NCBI GenBank assembly: GCA_040754095.1
Contig: JBFMFO010000015.1
Span: 1 to 64,000, forward strand
Source of the DNA: QYQD01 sp040754095
GTDB lineage: Bacteria > Desulfobacterota > QYQD01
Length of the DNA stretch: 64,000 nt
Direction of reading: 5' to 3'
Part shown: positions 8,504 to 17,284 of the stretch, piece by piece
How positions within the stretch are numbered: position 1 is the first letter of the stretch
How the letters are laid out: every line of letters starts with the position of its first letter
Notes under the pieces: generated by a model
What the model was told of the DNA's origin: nothing
The model's input: the letters and a program-made list of their open reading frames with translations, nothing else
The model's database searches: none
Position numbers and translations under genes: made by a program

Positions 8504-10132
8504 GGGCATATCCTCCCCAAAAGAGAGGTTTTGTCTGATCTCTGCGGGGATGACGGCAATTTTATAATAGGCGCCCTCTTTTTTAGTCCGGCCAACGAAG
8601 ATGAGGCCATGCGACCGCAGAAGACCCAGGTCGGAGGTCGGTTTTCTTTTATCCCAGAAGTACCCGTCTGTTTCTTCACTACCAAAGAGGTCGGTCAGTT
8701 TGTCATAAGGGTAAATCCCGCCGTGGGTATAAATCGTTTTTAACGCCTTTATCGCAGGCATAGATAGTGCAGCCAATTTCTCCACGATCTTATTTAACAT
8801 TTGGGGACGTGAGAGATTCTCCGCAATAATTTTAATATTCTTTTTTTTTGTGGTTTCCTGCGGGAGATCAAGATTTTCCTGGATGGCGGCTACCCACAGG
8901 GCCGGTATATTATTCAGCGCGGTGGTAAGCGAGGTGTGCGGGCTAACAGGTTTTTGCTCAATATTTTCACGCCAAACTTTCTCAATTTCCCAGGTGACGG
9001 TATCAACCACCTCTGTGGTAATGACCTGGCGGTGATCCCAGTCAGGGTCACCGATTAGCTTTTCAACTGTTTTCCTGTGTATGTTGCCGGATAAGGTCTC
9101 TGCCTGTAGAATTTGCGTCATTTCTTCTATCTGTTCCAGTGTCCTGGTTAAAGCGGTTAGCTCTGCGTTTGCCCTTTTACCCTGCTCCAGAAAGTAAACA
9201 AGCCCTTGCAGCATAACACTTACTTCAGCCAGCCTTTGAGCCAGGGTGGTTGAGGTATTTTCCCCCGCCTTCTTAATGGCCAGGATAAAACGCAGGTTGT
9301 TGTCGATCACGGTCATTATTTTTTCTTTCAGCTTTTGCCTTGTAATATGATCTTCCTGGAGCAGAGGGTGCCCGTTGAATCCCAGGATATCTATAAGACG
9401 ATTGAAATCATAGAGACCTATCGACGACTTTTTAAAGGTAGCCAGGAGAGCAGCCAATCTATCCCGTTCTTTTTTGCGTTTGCTGCGGGCGCACTGGAGG
9501 GGTGTCAGCCCGTCCAGTGCCGGGATTCTTTCATGAACCCAGTGCACCTCAAAGTAGCTTTTAAAGAATTCAGGCGGCAGATGAGGGGACAGGTGGTCGG
9601 GGAAGAGGGGTGAGGGGGGATTAGTTCCATTGTTCTTTGTCTGCCGCAGGCGGATGGGTGTTTCATAGGTGGTTATCCGGTAGCGTAGATTTGGCCCGGC
9701 AACTGTTGACAGAATTTTTTGTCCCATAGCGGCGTATGTTTTGGTTGCACATTCCAGAATAAGTCTTTTGCGGCCCAGGGTTATAATCCCTAATAAGGTT
9801 TGACCGTCATCGCTTATCAGATGTGTCCTGTCCGGCCCTGACTGCCCGGGGGTCATGCCATAGGTCGTGCCATAGGCAGATTCGCTGGGGCGAACAGGTT
9901 CGTACGCCTCCGGCGCATCTTCGACATCCGCCAGAGGCGGACATCTTCGACCTGGGCGATCCGGGTTGTCCAGCCACAGGATGCTGGTTCCCCGCCCCTC
10001 CTTTTTTTCTAATATCTTGAAATCAGGCCGGGCCTTTAATGCCTCGAGGAGATTTTCCGAATCCAGGACGTCGAAGATAGCCTTGCAGATGAGAATTTGG
10101 TCCCGGTCCCCGCCGGTAGCTGTAAGCGGCAT
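8498..10132 (-). CDS. Unrecognised 544-aa protein with Xre/MbcA-ParS-like segment and C-terminal winged-helix-like region
   Basis: I do not recognise the whole protein. Residues around 200-245 (WVHERIPALDGLTPLQCARSK) resemble the short domain at the end of SEC-C and Xre/MbcA/ParS antitoxin-type proteins (PxPALxGxTPxxAA). Residues 110-150 (LLGIITLGRKRLILECATK) fit the region that usually precedes it. The last 80 residues (YPYDKLTDLFG...SDLGLLRSHGLIFVG...YYKIAVIP) look like a winged helix of the XPB/Ssl2-associated type. Two stretches are not native-looking: about residues 55-100 and 157-178 are translations of genomic palindromic repeats. The reading frame stays open through both. There is no operon partner. 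Function unknown. Confidence 0.7.
   Translation of the reverse strand: MPLTATGGDRDQILICKAIFDVLDSENLLEALKARPDFKILEKKEGRGTSILWLDNPDRPGRRCPPLADVEDAPEAYEPVRPSESAYGTTYGMTPGQSGPDRTHLISDDGQTLLGIITLGRKRLILECATKTYAAMGQKILSTVAGPNLRYRITTYETPIRLRQTKNNGTNPPSPLFPDHLSPHLPPEFFKSYFEVHWVHERIPALDGLTPLQCARSKRKKERDRLAALLATFKKSSIGLYDFNRLIDILGFNGHPLLQEDHITRQKLKEKIMTVIDNNLRFILAIKKAGENTSTTLAQRLAEVSVMLQGLVYFLEQGKRANAELTALTRTLEQIEEMTQILQAETLSGNIHRKTVEKLIGDPDWDHRQVITTEVVDTVTWEIEKVWRENIEQKPVSPHTSLTTALNNIPALWVAAIQENLDLPQETTKKKNIKIIAENLSRPQMLNKIVEKLAALSMPAIKALKTIYTHGGIYPYDKLTDLFGSEETDGYFWDKRKPTSDLGLLRSHGLIFVGRTKKEGAYYKIAVIPAEIRQNLSFGEDMPL
9604..9660. repeat. Composite repeat inside a coding region (copy 1)
   Basis: TGAGGGGGGATTA...CCATTG..CTTTGTC..CCGCAGGCGGATG. 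The same arm occurs within the flavoprotein gene near 48484-48531 and, inverted, before kdsB at 55178-55215. It is in frame with the 544-aa protein, giving IRLRQTKNNGTNPPSPLF. The kdsB copy reads IRIRQRRTKDNENNPPSPPF in the same frame. Confidence 0.75.
9850..9960. repeat. Palindromic repeat cluster inside a coding region (copy 2)
   Basis: Contains GTGCCATAGGCAGATTCGCTG, nearly identical to 2257-2277 in an intergenic repeat. It is followed by inverted CGCATCTTCGACATCCGCC / GGCGGACATCTTCGACCTG arms. It is translated in frame in the 544-aa protein as a low-complexity segment. Confidence 0.7.
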
Positions 10133-10175
10133 ATCGTGTACTCTTGCCTTCCTCAGATTAATATTTTAAATTAGG

Positions 10176-10330
10176 TTAGTTTCCATCCGAAAACCCCGGT
10201 TTTCTGGATGGAGCGGTCAGCAGTCAGCTATCAGCGTTCAGCTTAAGATGTTGTTTGTCTTATTTTTTGCTGACGGCTGAAAGCTGATCGCTGAGAGCTT
10301 TCATTCGGAAACGGCAGTTTCCGGATGAGC
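10176..10330. repeat. Family 1 MITE-like element (core type B)
   Basis: Ends match 1473-1686 (TTAGTTTCCATCCG... and ...GTTTCCGGATGAG). The core is the alternative module GCGTTCAGCTTAAGATGTTG...TTGCTGACGGCTGAAAGC. It takes up most of the 317-bp gap between two divergent genes; the remaining 120 bp upstream of 10450 carry no clear promoter. Confidence 0.75.
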
Positions 10331-10449
10331 ATTGTGTTAACTTATGCCGGATATGGACACATGGCAAGCATATTTTGTGCGGGGTTTTTAAATCTGCTTG
10401 TGGCCGGGGTAATCATCTGTCATAATAAGACAAAAAACGGGCTGGATTG

Positions 10450-13401
10450 ATGGGCATCAAGACGTTACCGTATTCTCCCCTCCGCCGGAAACTACTTTTC
10501 TGGTTTCTTCTCCTCTCCATTATTCCCCTTATTATTGTCGGGGCGATGGCCTATTTTAGCGCCCGGAGCGCCCTGCAAAAAGAGATCGGCGAACAATTGC
10601 AGGCTACGGCGCGCAATACCATCCAAAGCATCGATCACATAATCTTTGAGCGCATGGTGGATGTCAGGACACTGGCGCCGTCGCCTACCATCACGTTTGC
10701 ACTTGAGAATAATAAAAAGGAAGAATTAACCCGTTTTCTGGACCAGCAGACGTTGGATCACCGGCTTTATGACTTCTTTCTTGTTTTCGATAAACAAGGC
10801 CGCCTTCTGGCCACAAATACCATAGACAGGCTCGGCCGCCCTATCCCCTCCCGGACGCTTTCTATGATACAGGGGCATAATTTTAGAGAAGAAGCCTGGT
10901 TTAAAAGGGCGCCCGTGCAGGGCCTAGTGGTCGGAGATTGGGACATCTCGCCTATCGGGGATGCCATTTATGGCGATGGCGGATATGGTTTAAATATAGC
11001 TGTTCCGGTTATTTCTACATCTCAGTCCTATAGTCTGGCCGGGCTAACCCGCAAGCTCCTTTCCAGGCCCATACCAGGGGCCGGACAACCCAGGATCATC
11101 GGTTTCTTGCTGGCCCGCCTCTCGTGGCAGCCGTTTCAACGGGTGATGGAGAATGTGCACAGGAATTTTTTACAATCAGGAATGGGTTCCAATTGCGTTT
11201 TCCTGACAAAGGCTGACGGCTACAGAGTAATTGGCGATGCCGAAATAAAACTGGTAGGCAAAAACCTGAAACGCGATGGCATCAGCATTGATTCGGGCAA
11301 GAGTTTGACTGATACCTACGGGCTTTTACGCTATTCCAGGGGCGGCCTGGCTAAAACTGCAGCTTATGCCGGCTCGGCAGGGTTTGAGGATTTTAAGGGA
11401 CTCGGGTGGAAATTATTCGTCGAAGCTAATGAAAAAGAGATCTTTGGCCGGATCCGTACACTTAGATATTGGTTCGCGGGCATTATGCTCCTGGTTGGTG
11501 GAGCCATTGTGTTTACTACAATCAGGGTGGGCCGGAGCATTGCCAGGCCCATTCTGACTATAACCAGGGCGTCTAAAGCGATTGCAGAAGGGCAATTTGG
11601 AGAGCGGGTCAGCGTCCCGTCGCGAGACGAGATCGGGGAGTTGGCGGAAAATTTTAATCAGATGGCCCGCAGCCTCGGTGAGTTTAAAAGGCAGGCGGAG
11701 GAATATCATCAGAGCCTTGAAAACCGTGTAGAAGAGAGGACGCGCGATCTGGAGAAGTCAGAAGAGCGCTATCGAACCCTTTATGATTTTTCTCTTAATT
11801 TGGGATCCATACTTGATTTCCAGGATGTCCTGGGTGTTATCTTAGACCGCATTTGCCGTTTCATAAAGGCACAAGCGGGTTTCATTGTTTCAGTCGGCCC
11901 TGAAGGCCAGACAAATATCGTGGCCAGGACTTCAACGCTGGATGAAAAGGTGGAGGAATTAAAGGAGAAATTTATGGCTGCCACAGTCTTTCAGGCAGCC
12001 TTTAAAGACGGTGGAACGGTTATTTATCCCAAGGGGCTGTCTGAGCTGGACATTGATGTTACACGCCCCGGCGTATCTTTGACCGGCAAGAAGATCCATT
12101 CTCTTATTGCGGTGCCGCTTGTCTGTAAAAGTAAGGTTATGGGAATGCTCTGTATCTTCAATAAAGAAGGAGAAGAGGATTTTACAGCGGATGACAAGGC
12201 ATTTTTGGACGGTCTGGCCTCGCCCCTGGCTATATCTCTTGAGAATACCAGGTTATACGAAGAGTTGCACCGGGCCTTTGAGGAGCTTAAGTCCACACAG
12301 GATCAGTTGGTGGTATCGGAGAAATTTAAGGCCCTGGGGCAGATGGCTTCGGGCATAGCCCATGATTTTAATAACGTTATCATGTCTATTTTAGGCAACG
12401 CCCAGATATTGTTATTACAAATCGACGAACCCGATCTACGGGAGAGGCTCAAGGCCATAGAAAAGGGGGCCAGGGCGGCCTCGGATACAATTAAACGGTT
12501 GCAGGAATTTACACGTATTCGCAAGGACGGAGACTTTGTCCCTATTAATATTAATGAGCTTATCCAGGATGTGGTCCAGCTTACCCGTCCCAACTGGAAA
12601 GAAAAGCCGCTGATGGAAGGTATAAATATCGATCTGGAGACGGAGTTGGGTGAGATAGGGCCTGTAATGGGCAATCCTTCGGCGCTCAAGGACGTCTTTA
12701 CCAATCTCATTTTCAATGCAGTGGATGCTATGACCAGCGGTGGAAAGATAACGATCCGAACCGGCATAGATAATGAGCGGGTAGAGATTCGCTTCGCAGA
12801 TACCGGTTGCGGCCTGTCCGCGGAGGTTAAGGAGAAGATATTTGACCCCTTTTTTACTACCAAGGGGAAAAAAGGTATGGGTCTGGGTCTGAGCGTTTCT
12901 TACGGCACCATCACCAGGCATGGCGGGGAGATAGAAGTAGAAAGCGAAGAAGGCCGGGGGACAGAATTCGTTCTCCGTTTCCCCATAGCCGAACTAAAAG
13001 GACAAACAAGGGCTGATACCTCCGCCGATTTTTCTATGAAGCAGGCAGATATATTGATTGTGGATGACGATGAGGAGATTTTGACGGTGCTGGATAAACT
13101 CCTGGGCCGCGTTGGCCACCGGGTAGTTACGGCCACAAATGGCGAATCAGGAATAGAGCTTTTTCAGAAAAGCCGGTTTGATCTGCTGATGACCGATTTG
13201 GGTATGCCCGGCATGTCCGGCCGGGTTTTAACCAGAAAGATAAAGGCCCTGCGGCCTGATATACCGACAATAATGATCACCGGCTGGGGAGCGCAGTTTG
13301 ATACTGAGACCCTGAAGGGCGATGGCGTGGACTTCCTCGTGACCAAACCCTTTGATTATGAGAAGATAATGCGGGTGATACAGGACGCACTGATCGGTTA
13401 G
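10450..13401 (+). CDS. Hybrid sensor histidine kinase: dCache-like, HAMP, GAF, HisKA/HATPase, receiver
   Basis: 983 aa from ATG 10450 (an in-frame TTG precedes it). TM1 at about 14-38, a large periplasmic sensor of about 300 residues in the double-Cache style, and TM2 at about 340-360. HAMP follows (RSIARPILTITRASKAIAEGQF), then a coiled coil (EEYHQSLENRVEERTRDLEKSEE), a GAF domain at about 445-610 and the kinase core. The H-box is SGIAHDFNNVI with His638 as phospho-acceptor, then NAVDAM, DTGCGLS and FFTTKGKKGMGLGL. A C-terminal receiver has DDDEE and phospho-acceptor Asp916 (MTDLGMPGMSG). Signal presumably passes His to Asp internally and then to an unlinked partner. There is no DNA-binding output. 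Ligand unknown. Confidence 0.93.
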   Translation: MGIKTLPYSPLRRKLLFWFLLLSIIPLIIVGAMAYFSARSALQKEIGEQLQATARNTIQSIDHIIFERMVDVRTLAPSPTITFALENNKKEELTRFLDQQTLDHRLYDFFLVFDKQGRLLATNTIDRLGRPIPSRTLSMIQGHNFREEAWFKRAPVQGLVVGDWDISPIGDAIYGDGGYGLNIAVPVISTSQSYSLAGLTRKLLSRPIPGAGQPRIIGFLLARLSWQPFQRVMENVHRNFLQSGMGSNCVFLTKADGYRVIGDAEIKLVGKNLKRDGISIDSGKSLTDTYGLLRYSRGGLAKTAAYAGSAGFEDFKGLGWKLFVEANEKEIFGRIRTLRYWFAGIMLLVGGAIVFTTIRVGRSIARPILTITRASKAIAEGQFGERVSVPSRDEIGELAENFNQMARSLGEFKRQAEEYHQSLENRVEERTRDLEKSEERYRTLYDFSLNLGSILDFQDVLGVILDRICRFIKAQAGFIVSVGPEGQTNIVARTSTLDEKVEELKEKFMAATVFQAAFKDGGTVIYPKGLSELDIDVTRPGVSLTGKKIHSLIAVPLVCKSKVMGMLCIFNKEGEEDFTADDKAFLDGLASPLAISLENTRLYEELHRAFEELKSTQDQLVVSEKFKALGQMASGIAHDFNNVIMSILGNAQILLLQIDEPDLRERLKAIEKGARAASDTIKRLQEFTRIRKDGDFVPININELIQDVVQLTRPNWKEKPLMEGINIDLETELGEIGPVMGNPSALKDVFTNLIFNAVDAMTSGGKITIRTGIDNERVEIRFADTGCGLSAEVKEKIFDPFFTTKGKKGMGLGLSVSYGTITRHGGEIEVESEEGRGTEFVLRFPIAELKGQTRADTSADFSMKQADILIVDDDEEILTVLDKLLGRVGHRVVTATNGESGIELFQKSRFDLLMTDLGMPGMSGRVLTRKIKALRPDIPTIMITGWGAQFDTETLKGDGVDFLVTKPFDYEKIMRVIQDALIG

Positions 13402-13410
13402 TATTTATCC

Positions 13411-13491
13411 TAAAATCCCCCTATATCCCCCTTTTCCAAAGGGGGATATCAATATTCCCCCCTTTGCTAAAGGGGGGCGTGGGGGGATTTG
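13411..13491. repeat. CCCCCTTT / AAAGGGGG palindromic repeat
   Basis: AAATCCCCCTATATCCCCC, then hairpin CCCCCTTTTCCAAAGGGGG, then CCCCCCTTTGCTAAAGGGGGG and GTGGGGGGATTT. The whole unit is an inverted repeat made of two smaller hairpins. It lies between two convergent genes, where it could serve as a terminator. Related copies are at 20341, 47401, 48359 and 55211. Confidence 0.75.
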
Positions 13492-13513
13492 GCAGTTTCC
13501 GGATGAACACCAA

Positions 13514-15115
13514 CTAATTTGTGGTTATCTTGATAAGCTCCTGAAGCTCTTCATTCAATCCCTTCAGCTTGGCGCTTATCGTCTCCCCCTCTTCCAGACG
13601 GCCTTCGCCTTTGCTGTAAAGTTTATTTTTTAATTTTCGTATCTCCATCTCGATGCGGTTCAGATCGGGCATCACCTGTAGCGCCTCAGTCCTGACGGTT
13701 TCAGTCTGTGCGGCTACAGGCGAAAGCTCTACGGTTTCCAGCCAGTTTGGGGCCCTGGCCTCCAGCCAGAAGGCGCGCTCGATAGCCTTCACAAATTCAA
13801 GGCTGACGTCTTCTTCGCCGTGTACAACAAAGACCTTCAGGCGGGGATTGCTGAAGTTTCCAAGCCATTCCAGGAGTTCCCTTTGATCCGCGTGGGCTGA
13901 AAAACCGCCCAAGGTGTGGATATTGGCCTTTATGGCGATCTCTTCTCCGAAGAATTTGATTTTTTGCGCCCCGTCGATAATCTGTCGCCCCGGTGTTCCC
14001 TGGGCCTGATAGCCGACGAACACGATGTGGGCGCCGGGCCGCCACAAGTTGTTGCGCAGGTGATGTTTGATCCGTCCGGCGTCACACATGCCGCTGGCGG
14101 CGATGATGATGGCCGGGCCATCACTCTGATTTATGCCCCGGGACTCTTCGGTCGTGCGGGCAAAAGAGAGGGTGGGCAAGGCCAGCGGATGATCTCCCCT
14201 TCCCAGAAGGACATGGGTTTGGTCATTCAGGAACTCCGTATTATTGCGGAAGACCTCGGTAGCCGAAATGGCCAGGGGGCTGTCTATATAGATGGGTATT
14301 TCGGGCAGCAGCCCTTCGTGGTAAAAGCGGCTCAGGATGTAAATCAGTTCCTGGGTGCGTTCCACGGCAAAGGCCGGAATAATGACCTTCTCATGGTTTC
14401 TTACGGCATCCTGGATGGCATGCAAGAGTTCACGATGGGTCTTTTCCTTGCTTTTGTGCAGACGGTCGCCGTAAGTGGATTCCATGAAGAGAAAATCCGC
14501 TTCCTGGATGGTGGTCGGGTCGGAGACAAGCATCTGCTCTTTCTGGCCTATGTCACCGGAGAATACCACCTTCATGGGGGGCGACATGCTGTGATCCCAG
14601 ATTTCGATGAAGGCCGATCCCAGGATATGTCCGGCATCCAGAAATCGCGCGCTGAGTTGCGGGGTAAGCCGGATGTGTTCGCCGTAATCTATCGGTTTGA
14701 ATAGGCGCATAGCGGCTTCGGCGTCTCTCACAGTATAGAGAGGGGCGGGGGGCAGCCCTTTTTTCCCCCTTCTTTTGTTGCGCTTGTGTTCCCACTCTGC
14801 TTCCGTCTCCTGAATATGGGCGCTATCCCGCAACATAATGCCGCAGAGTTCATTCGTGGCCCTGGTAGTGATAATCCGGCCTTTGAACCCTTCTTTCACC
14901 AGTTTTGGTATCAGACCGCTATGGTCGATATGCGCATGGGTAAGGAGGAGGTAGTCGATATCTCCCGGAGAATAATGAAATGCGCGATTCCTTTTCTGTA
15001 TCTCCTGTCTGCCCTGGAACATGCCGCAATCGACGAGGATATGGTTGCCGTTGCTCTCCAGAAGGAATGATGAACCGGTAACGGTGCGTGCCGCACCCAG
15101 GCAGGTTACTTTCAT
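13514..15115 (-). CDS. MBL-fold / beta-CASP RNA-processing nuclease
   Basis: 533 aa. The metallo-beta-lactamase part has HAHIDHSG at about 60 (two-metal HxHxDH motif), DAGHILGS near 160 and SGDIG near 190. The beta-CASP insertion carries the FAVERTQELIY segment, and AASGMCDAGRI and FSAHADQRELLEW follow, with VHGEE near 430. This is the CPSF-like exonuclease family (YSH1-type; bacterial members act on RNA). The final 70 residues (METEIRKLKNKLYSKGEGRLEEGE-type helix) are a charged coiled tail beyond the usual C-terminus. It is a single-gene transcript, convergent with the hybrid kinase. Substrate unknown. Confidence 0.9.
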   Translation of the reverse strand: MKVTCLGAARTVTGSSFLLESNGNHILVDCGMFQGRQEIQKRNRAFHYSPGDIDYLLLTHAHIDHSGLIPKLVKEGFKGRIITTRATNELCGIMLRDSAHIQETEAEWEHKRNKRRGKKGLPPAPLYTVRDAEAAMRLFKPIDYGEHIRLTPQLSARFLDAGHILGSAFIEIWDHSMSPPMKVVFSGDIGQKEQMLVSDPTTIQEADFLFMESTYGDRLHKSKEKTHRELLHAIQDAVRNHEKVIIPAFAVERTQELIYILSRFYHEGLLPEIPIYIDSPLAISATEVFRNNTEFLNDQTHVLLGRGDHPLALPTLSFARTTEESRGINQSDGPAIIIAASGMCDAGRIKHHLRNNLWRPGAHIVFVGYQAQGTPGRQIIDGAQKIKFFGEEIAIKANIHTLGGFSAHADQRELLEWLGNFSNPRLKVFVVHGEEDVSLEFVKAIERAFWLEARAPNWLETVELSPVAAQTETVRTEALQVMPDLNRIEMEIRKLKNKLYSKGEGRLEEGETISAKLKGLNEELQELIKITTN

Positions 15116-15221
15116 GAGAGTGTCCTTTTTGCGTCAGTTGTTGCTCTTTATTACTATTTTTTATGGATGGTTTTCAAGGGAATAGTGACGGCTTCGTAAA
15201 AAGTCCTTATGCTGCGAAATA

Positions 15222-15325
15222 GCGATCAGCCGTCCGCATGATTGTTATCCGTTGTCCGACATCTTCTTTCGGTAAACGGTCAACAGTGAACGGTAGACCG
15301 GCTTCATGCCGATAGCTGACGCCCT
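15222..15325. repeat. Family 1 core type A fragment
   Basis: GATCAGCCGTCCGCATG...TTGTCCGACATCTTCTTTCGG...AACAGTGAACGG...CGGCTTCATGCCGATAGCTGAC. It carries the type A core without the long terminal arms; GGCTTCGTAAAAAGTCC just upstream (15190-15206) is the end of another repeat family. It lies in the 301-bp gap before the HAD gene. Confidence 0.65.
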
Positions 15326-15416
15326 TCTTTTTGTGCTTGACAGGGGGATGACTACTCACTTATAGGAGAAAGAGTCCAAACAGTTGCCGGACGTTAGGCA
15401 GAGAAGGGGGCTTCCC

Positions 15417-15887
15417 ATGTTGGAGTTAGAGATACCCGGATTCGGACGGGTAAGACTTGAACACCTGGTCTCGGATTTTACCGGCACTCTGTCGGTGGGC
15501 GGCAGACTTTTGCCCGGCGTGCACGAGCAATTGAATCAACTAGCCGGATTCCTAAAGATCCACATATTGACGGCCGACACCTTCGGGAAGGCGAAGGCGG
15601 AGATGGACGGGGTTAATTGTGATATTCATATCCTTACCGGCGAAAACCACGACGTGCAGAAAGAGGAATATGTTAAGAAACTCGGCCCTGAAACTGTGGT
15701 CGCCTTTGGGAACGGGAATAATGACCGTAAGATGCTCAAGGCGGCGCGCATAGGCATAGCCGTCACTGAAGGGGAGGGTTGCGCTGTAGATGCCATAACC
15801 GCCGCGGATATTCATGTCACCAGCGCAAACAGCGGGTTGGATTTGTTGCTCAATGTTAAAAGGCTGAAGGCCACATTAAGATTTTAG
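15417..15887 (+). CDS. HAD-superfamily soluble P-type-ATPase-like phosphatase
   Basis: 156 aa from ATG 15417, chosen because AAGGGGG lies 6 nt ahead; an earlier TTG at 15384 is unlikely. HAD motif I reads SDFTGTLS (the DxxGTL form shared with P-type ATPases, Asp nucleophile at about residue 20). Motif II Thr is in ILTADT, motif III is a Lys in VKKLGP, and motif IV is GNGNNDRKML. Such small proteins match the cytosolic P-domain of heavy-metal ATPases without transmembrane segments. It is probably a small-molecule phosphatase; the substrate is unknown. A family 1 repeat starts at its stop codon. Confidence 0.85.
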   Translation: MLELEIPGFGRVRLEHLVSDFTGTLSVGGRLLPGVHEQLNQLAGFLKIHILTADTFGKAKAEMDGVNCDIHILTGENHDVQKEEYVKKLGPETVVAFGNGNNDRKMLKAARIGIAVTEGEGCAVDAITAADIHVTSANSGLDLLLNVKRLKATLRF

Positions 15888-16053
15888 TTAGTGCTCATCC
15901 GGAAACTACCATTTCCGGCTTCGCGCTTTCAGCCATCAGCCGTCAGCTCTCAGCAAAGAATCAAGACAAACAACATGTTAAGCTGAAAGCTGATAGCTGA
16001 ATGCTGACTGCTCCATCCGGAAATCCAAGATTTCCGGATGGAAACTAGTTAGT
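15886..16053. repeat. Family 1 MITE-like element (core type B)
   Basis: TTAGTTAGTGCTCATCCGGAAACTACC at the left and GATTTCCGGATGGAAACTA at the right, with the type B core (CAGCAAAGAATCAAGACAAACAACATG...GCTGATAGCTGAATGC). It begins at the stop codon of the HAD gene. Confidence 0.75.
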
Positions 16054-16102
16054 TCCCATCCTGCACCGCAGTGATGCGCCAAACTCTTTCAGGCAGATTA
16101 TT

Positions 16103-17284
16103 ATGAACCGCTGGCTGTCTTTTTTGACCTTCTTCTCGCTATTTTCGCTTGCTTACGGCGGCGTTCATTTTTATCTCTACAGACGCATCCGGCGCCATAC
16201 GCGGTTACCACGGGCTTTTTATCAGGTATTAGCCGTTTTTTTCGGCATGATGGTGGTTTCTCCGGTGGTAAGCCGGATGCTTGTCTGGGAAAGATTTTTT
16301 GTCTTCGGTTATGCGTTGACCTATGTCTCATCTCTCTGGATAGGGTTTGTTTTTTATCTCTTCCTGATAAGTTTAATTTCTGATTTTGGAGGCTTGGCTT
16401 ATGGTCTTTTGAGGCGGATACGGGCCGGGAGCGGGAGTGTTCGTTTGCCCGGAAATTATAAGGTTTTTATTGTGACCGTTATCATTCCTCTGGTTATATG
16501 CGTTTATGCCTATTATGAGGCCCTTGATATCCGGGTGACGAATGTCCGCATCCATACTGCGAAGCTGCCGGAAGGAACGAACGATCTGGTTATCGCCCAG
16601 ATCTCAGATGCCCATTTGGGCGTCATTATCGGTGAGGGAAGGCTTAAAAAGATAACCGGTTTGCTTCGCAGGATTAACCCGGACATAATCGTTTCAACCG
16701 GTGACCTGGTGGATCAGGAGGTGGATAATATAAATCATCTGGCGAGAGAGCTTAGCGCTTTGACCCCGCCCCTGGGGAAATATGCGGTAATGGGTAATCA
16801 TGAGTTTTATGCCGGGGTGGGAAAGTCTTCTGAATTTATAAAAAAGTCCGGCTTTAGGTTATTGAGAGGGGAGTGCATCAAGGTAAGGGAAATAATCAAC
16901 ATAGTCGGTATCGACGACCCGGCCGGCCGGCCTTTTGGGGTCAAGGGAGAGAAAGATGTCGCTCAATTAGTTTCTCAATGCCACCCGGGATTATTCACAC
17001 TCTTTCTCTTCCATCGCCCGCCTAATGCGGAAGATTACGTGACTAATTTGCCCATAGACCTCCAGTTATCCGGCCACACGCATGGCGGTCAACTTTATCC
17101 CTTTGGCTTTGTCACAAGGATTTTCTTTCCGCTTAAGACCGGACTTTATGTGCTGAATGGCCGCAGGCTCTACGTCAGTCGTGGAGTCGGCACCTGGGGC
17201 CCGCCTCTCAGGTTCCTGACCCCACCGGAGATTGTGGTGGTTAGATTGACCCGGGAGCCTTCTCACCAAAGATCAGGGCAGTGA
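16103..17284 (+). CDS. Membrane-anchored metallophosphoesterase (YkuE/YaeI-like)
   Basis: 393 aa. The first 140 residues hold four probable transmembrane segments. The calcineurin-like phosphoesterase domain follows with all metal motifs: SDAHLG near 169, TGDLVD near 194, MGNHEFY near 230, FHRPP near 303 and SGHTHGGQ near 322. The arrangement matches YkuE-type proteins (membrane phosphoesterases, some acting on UDP-diacylglucosamine-like or lipid substrates), but the substrate cannot be assigned. Its 3' end overlaps the convergent AMMECR1 gene by 44 nt. Confidence 0.88.
   Translation: MNRWLSFLTFFSLFSLAYGGVHFYLYRRIRRHTRLPRAFYQVLAVFFGMMVVSPVVSRMLVWERFFVFGYALTYVSSLWIGFVFYLFLISLISDFGGLAYGLLRRIRAGSGSVRLPGNYKVFIVTVIIPLVICVYAYYEALDIRVTNVRIHTAKLPEGTNDLVIAQISDAHLGVIIGEGRLKKITGLLRRINPDIIVSTGDLVDQEVDNINHLARELSALTPPLGKYAVMGNHEFYAGVGKSSEFIKKSGFRLLRGECIKVREIINIVGIDDPAGRPFGVKGEKDVAQLVSQCHPGLFTLFLFHRPPNAEDYVTNLPIDLQLSGHTHGGQLYPFGFVTRIFFPLKTGLYVLNGRRLYVSRGVGTWGPPLRFLTPPEIVVVRLTREPSHQRSGQ

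Noticed and set aside
13411..13491. CRISPR-like array from recurring CCCCCTTT units
   Set aside because: Units are palindromes of variable spacing with no regular spacers and no cas genes.
13916..14704. 262-codon plus-strand frame opposite the MBL nuclease
   Set aside because: Antisense to a strongly conserved gene with full motifs; it has no protein signature.
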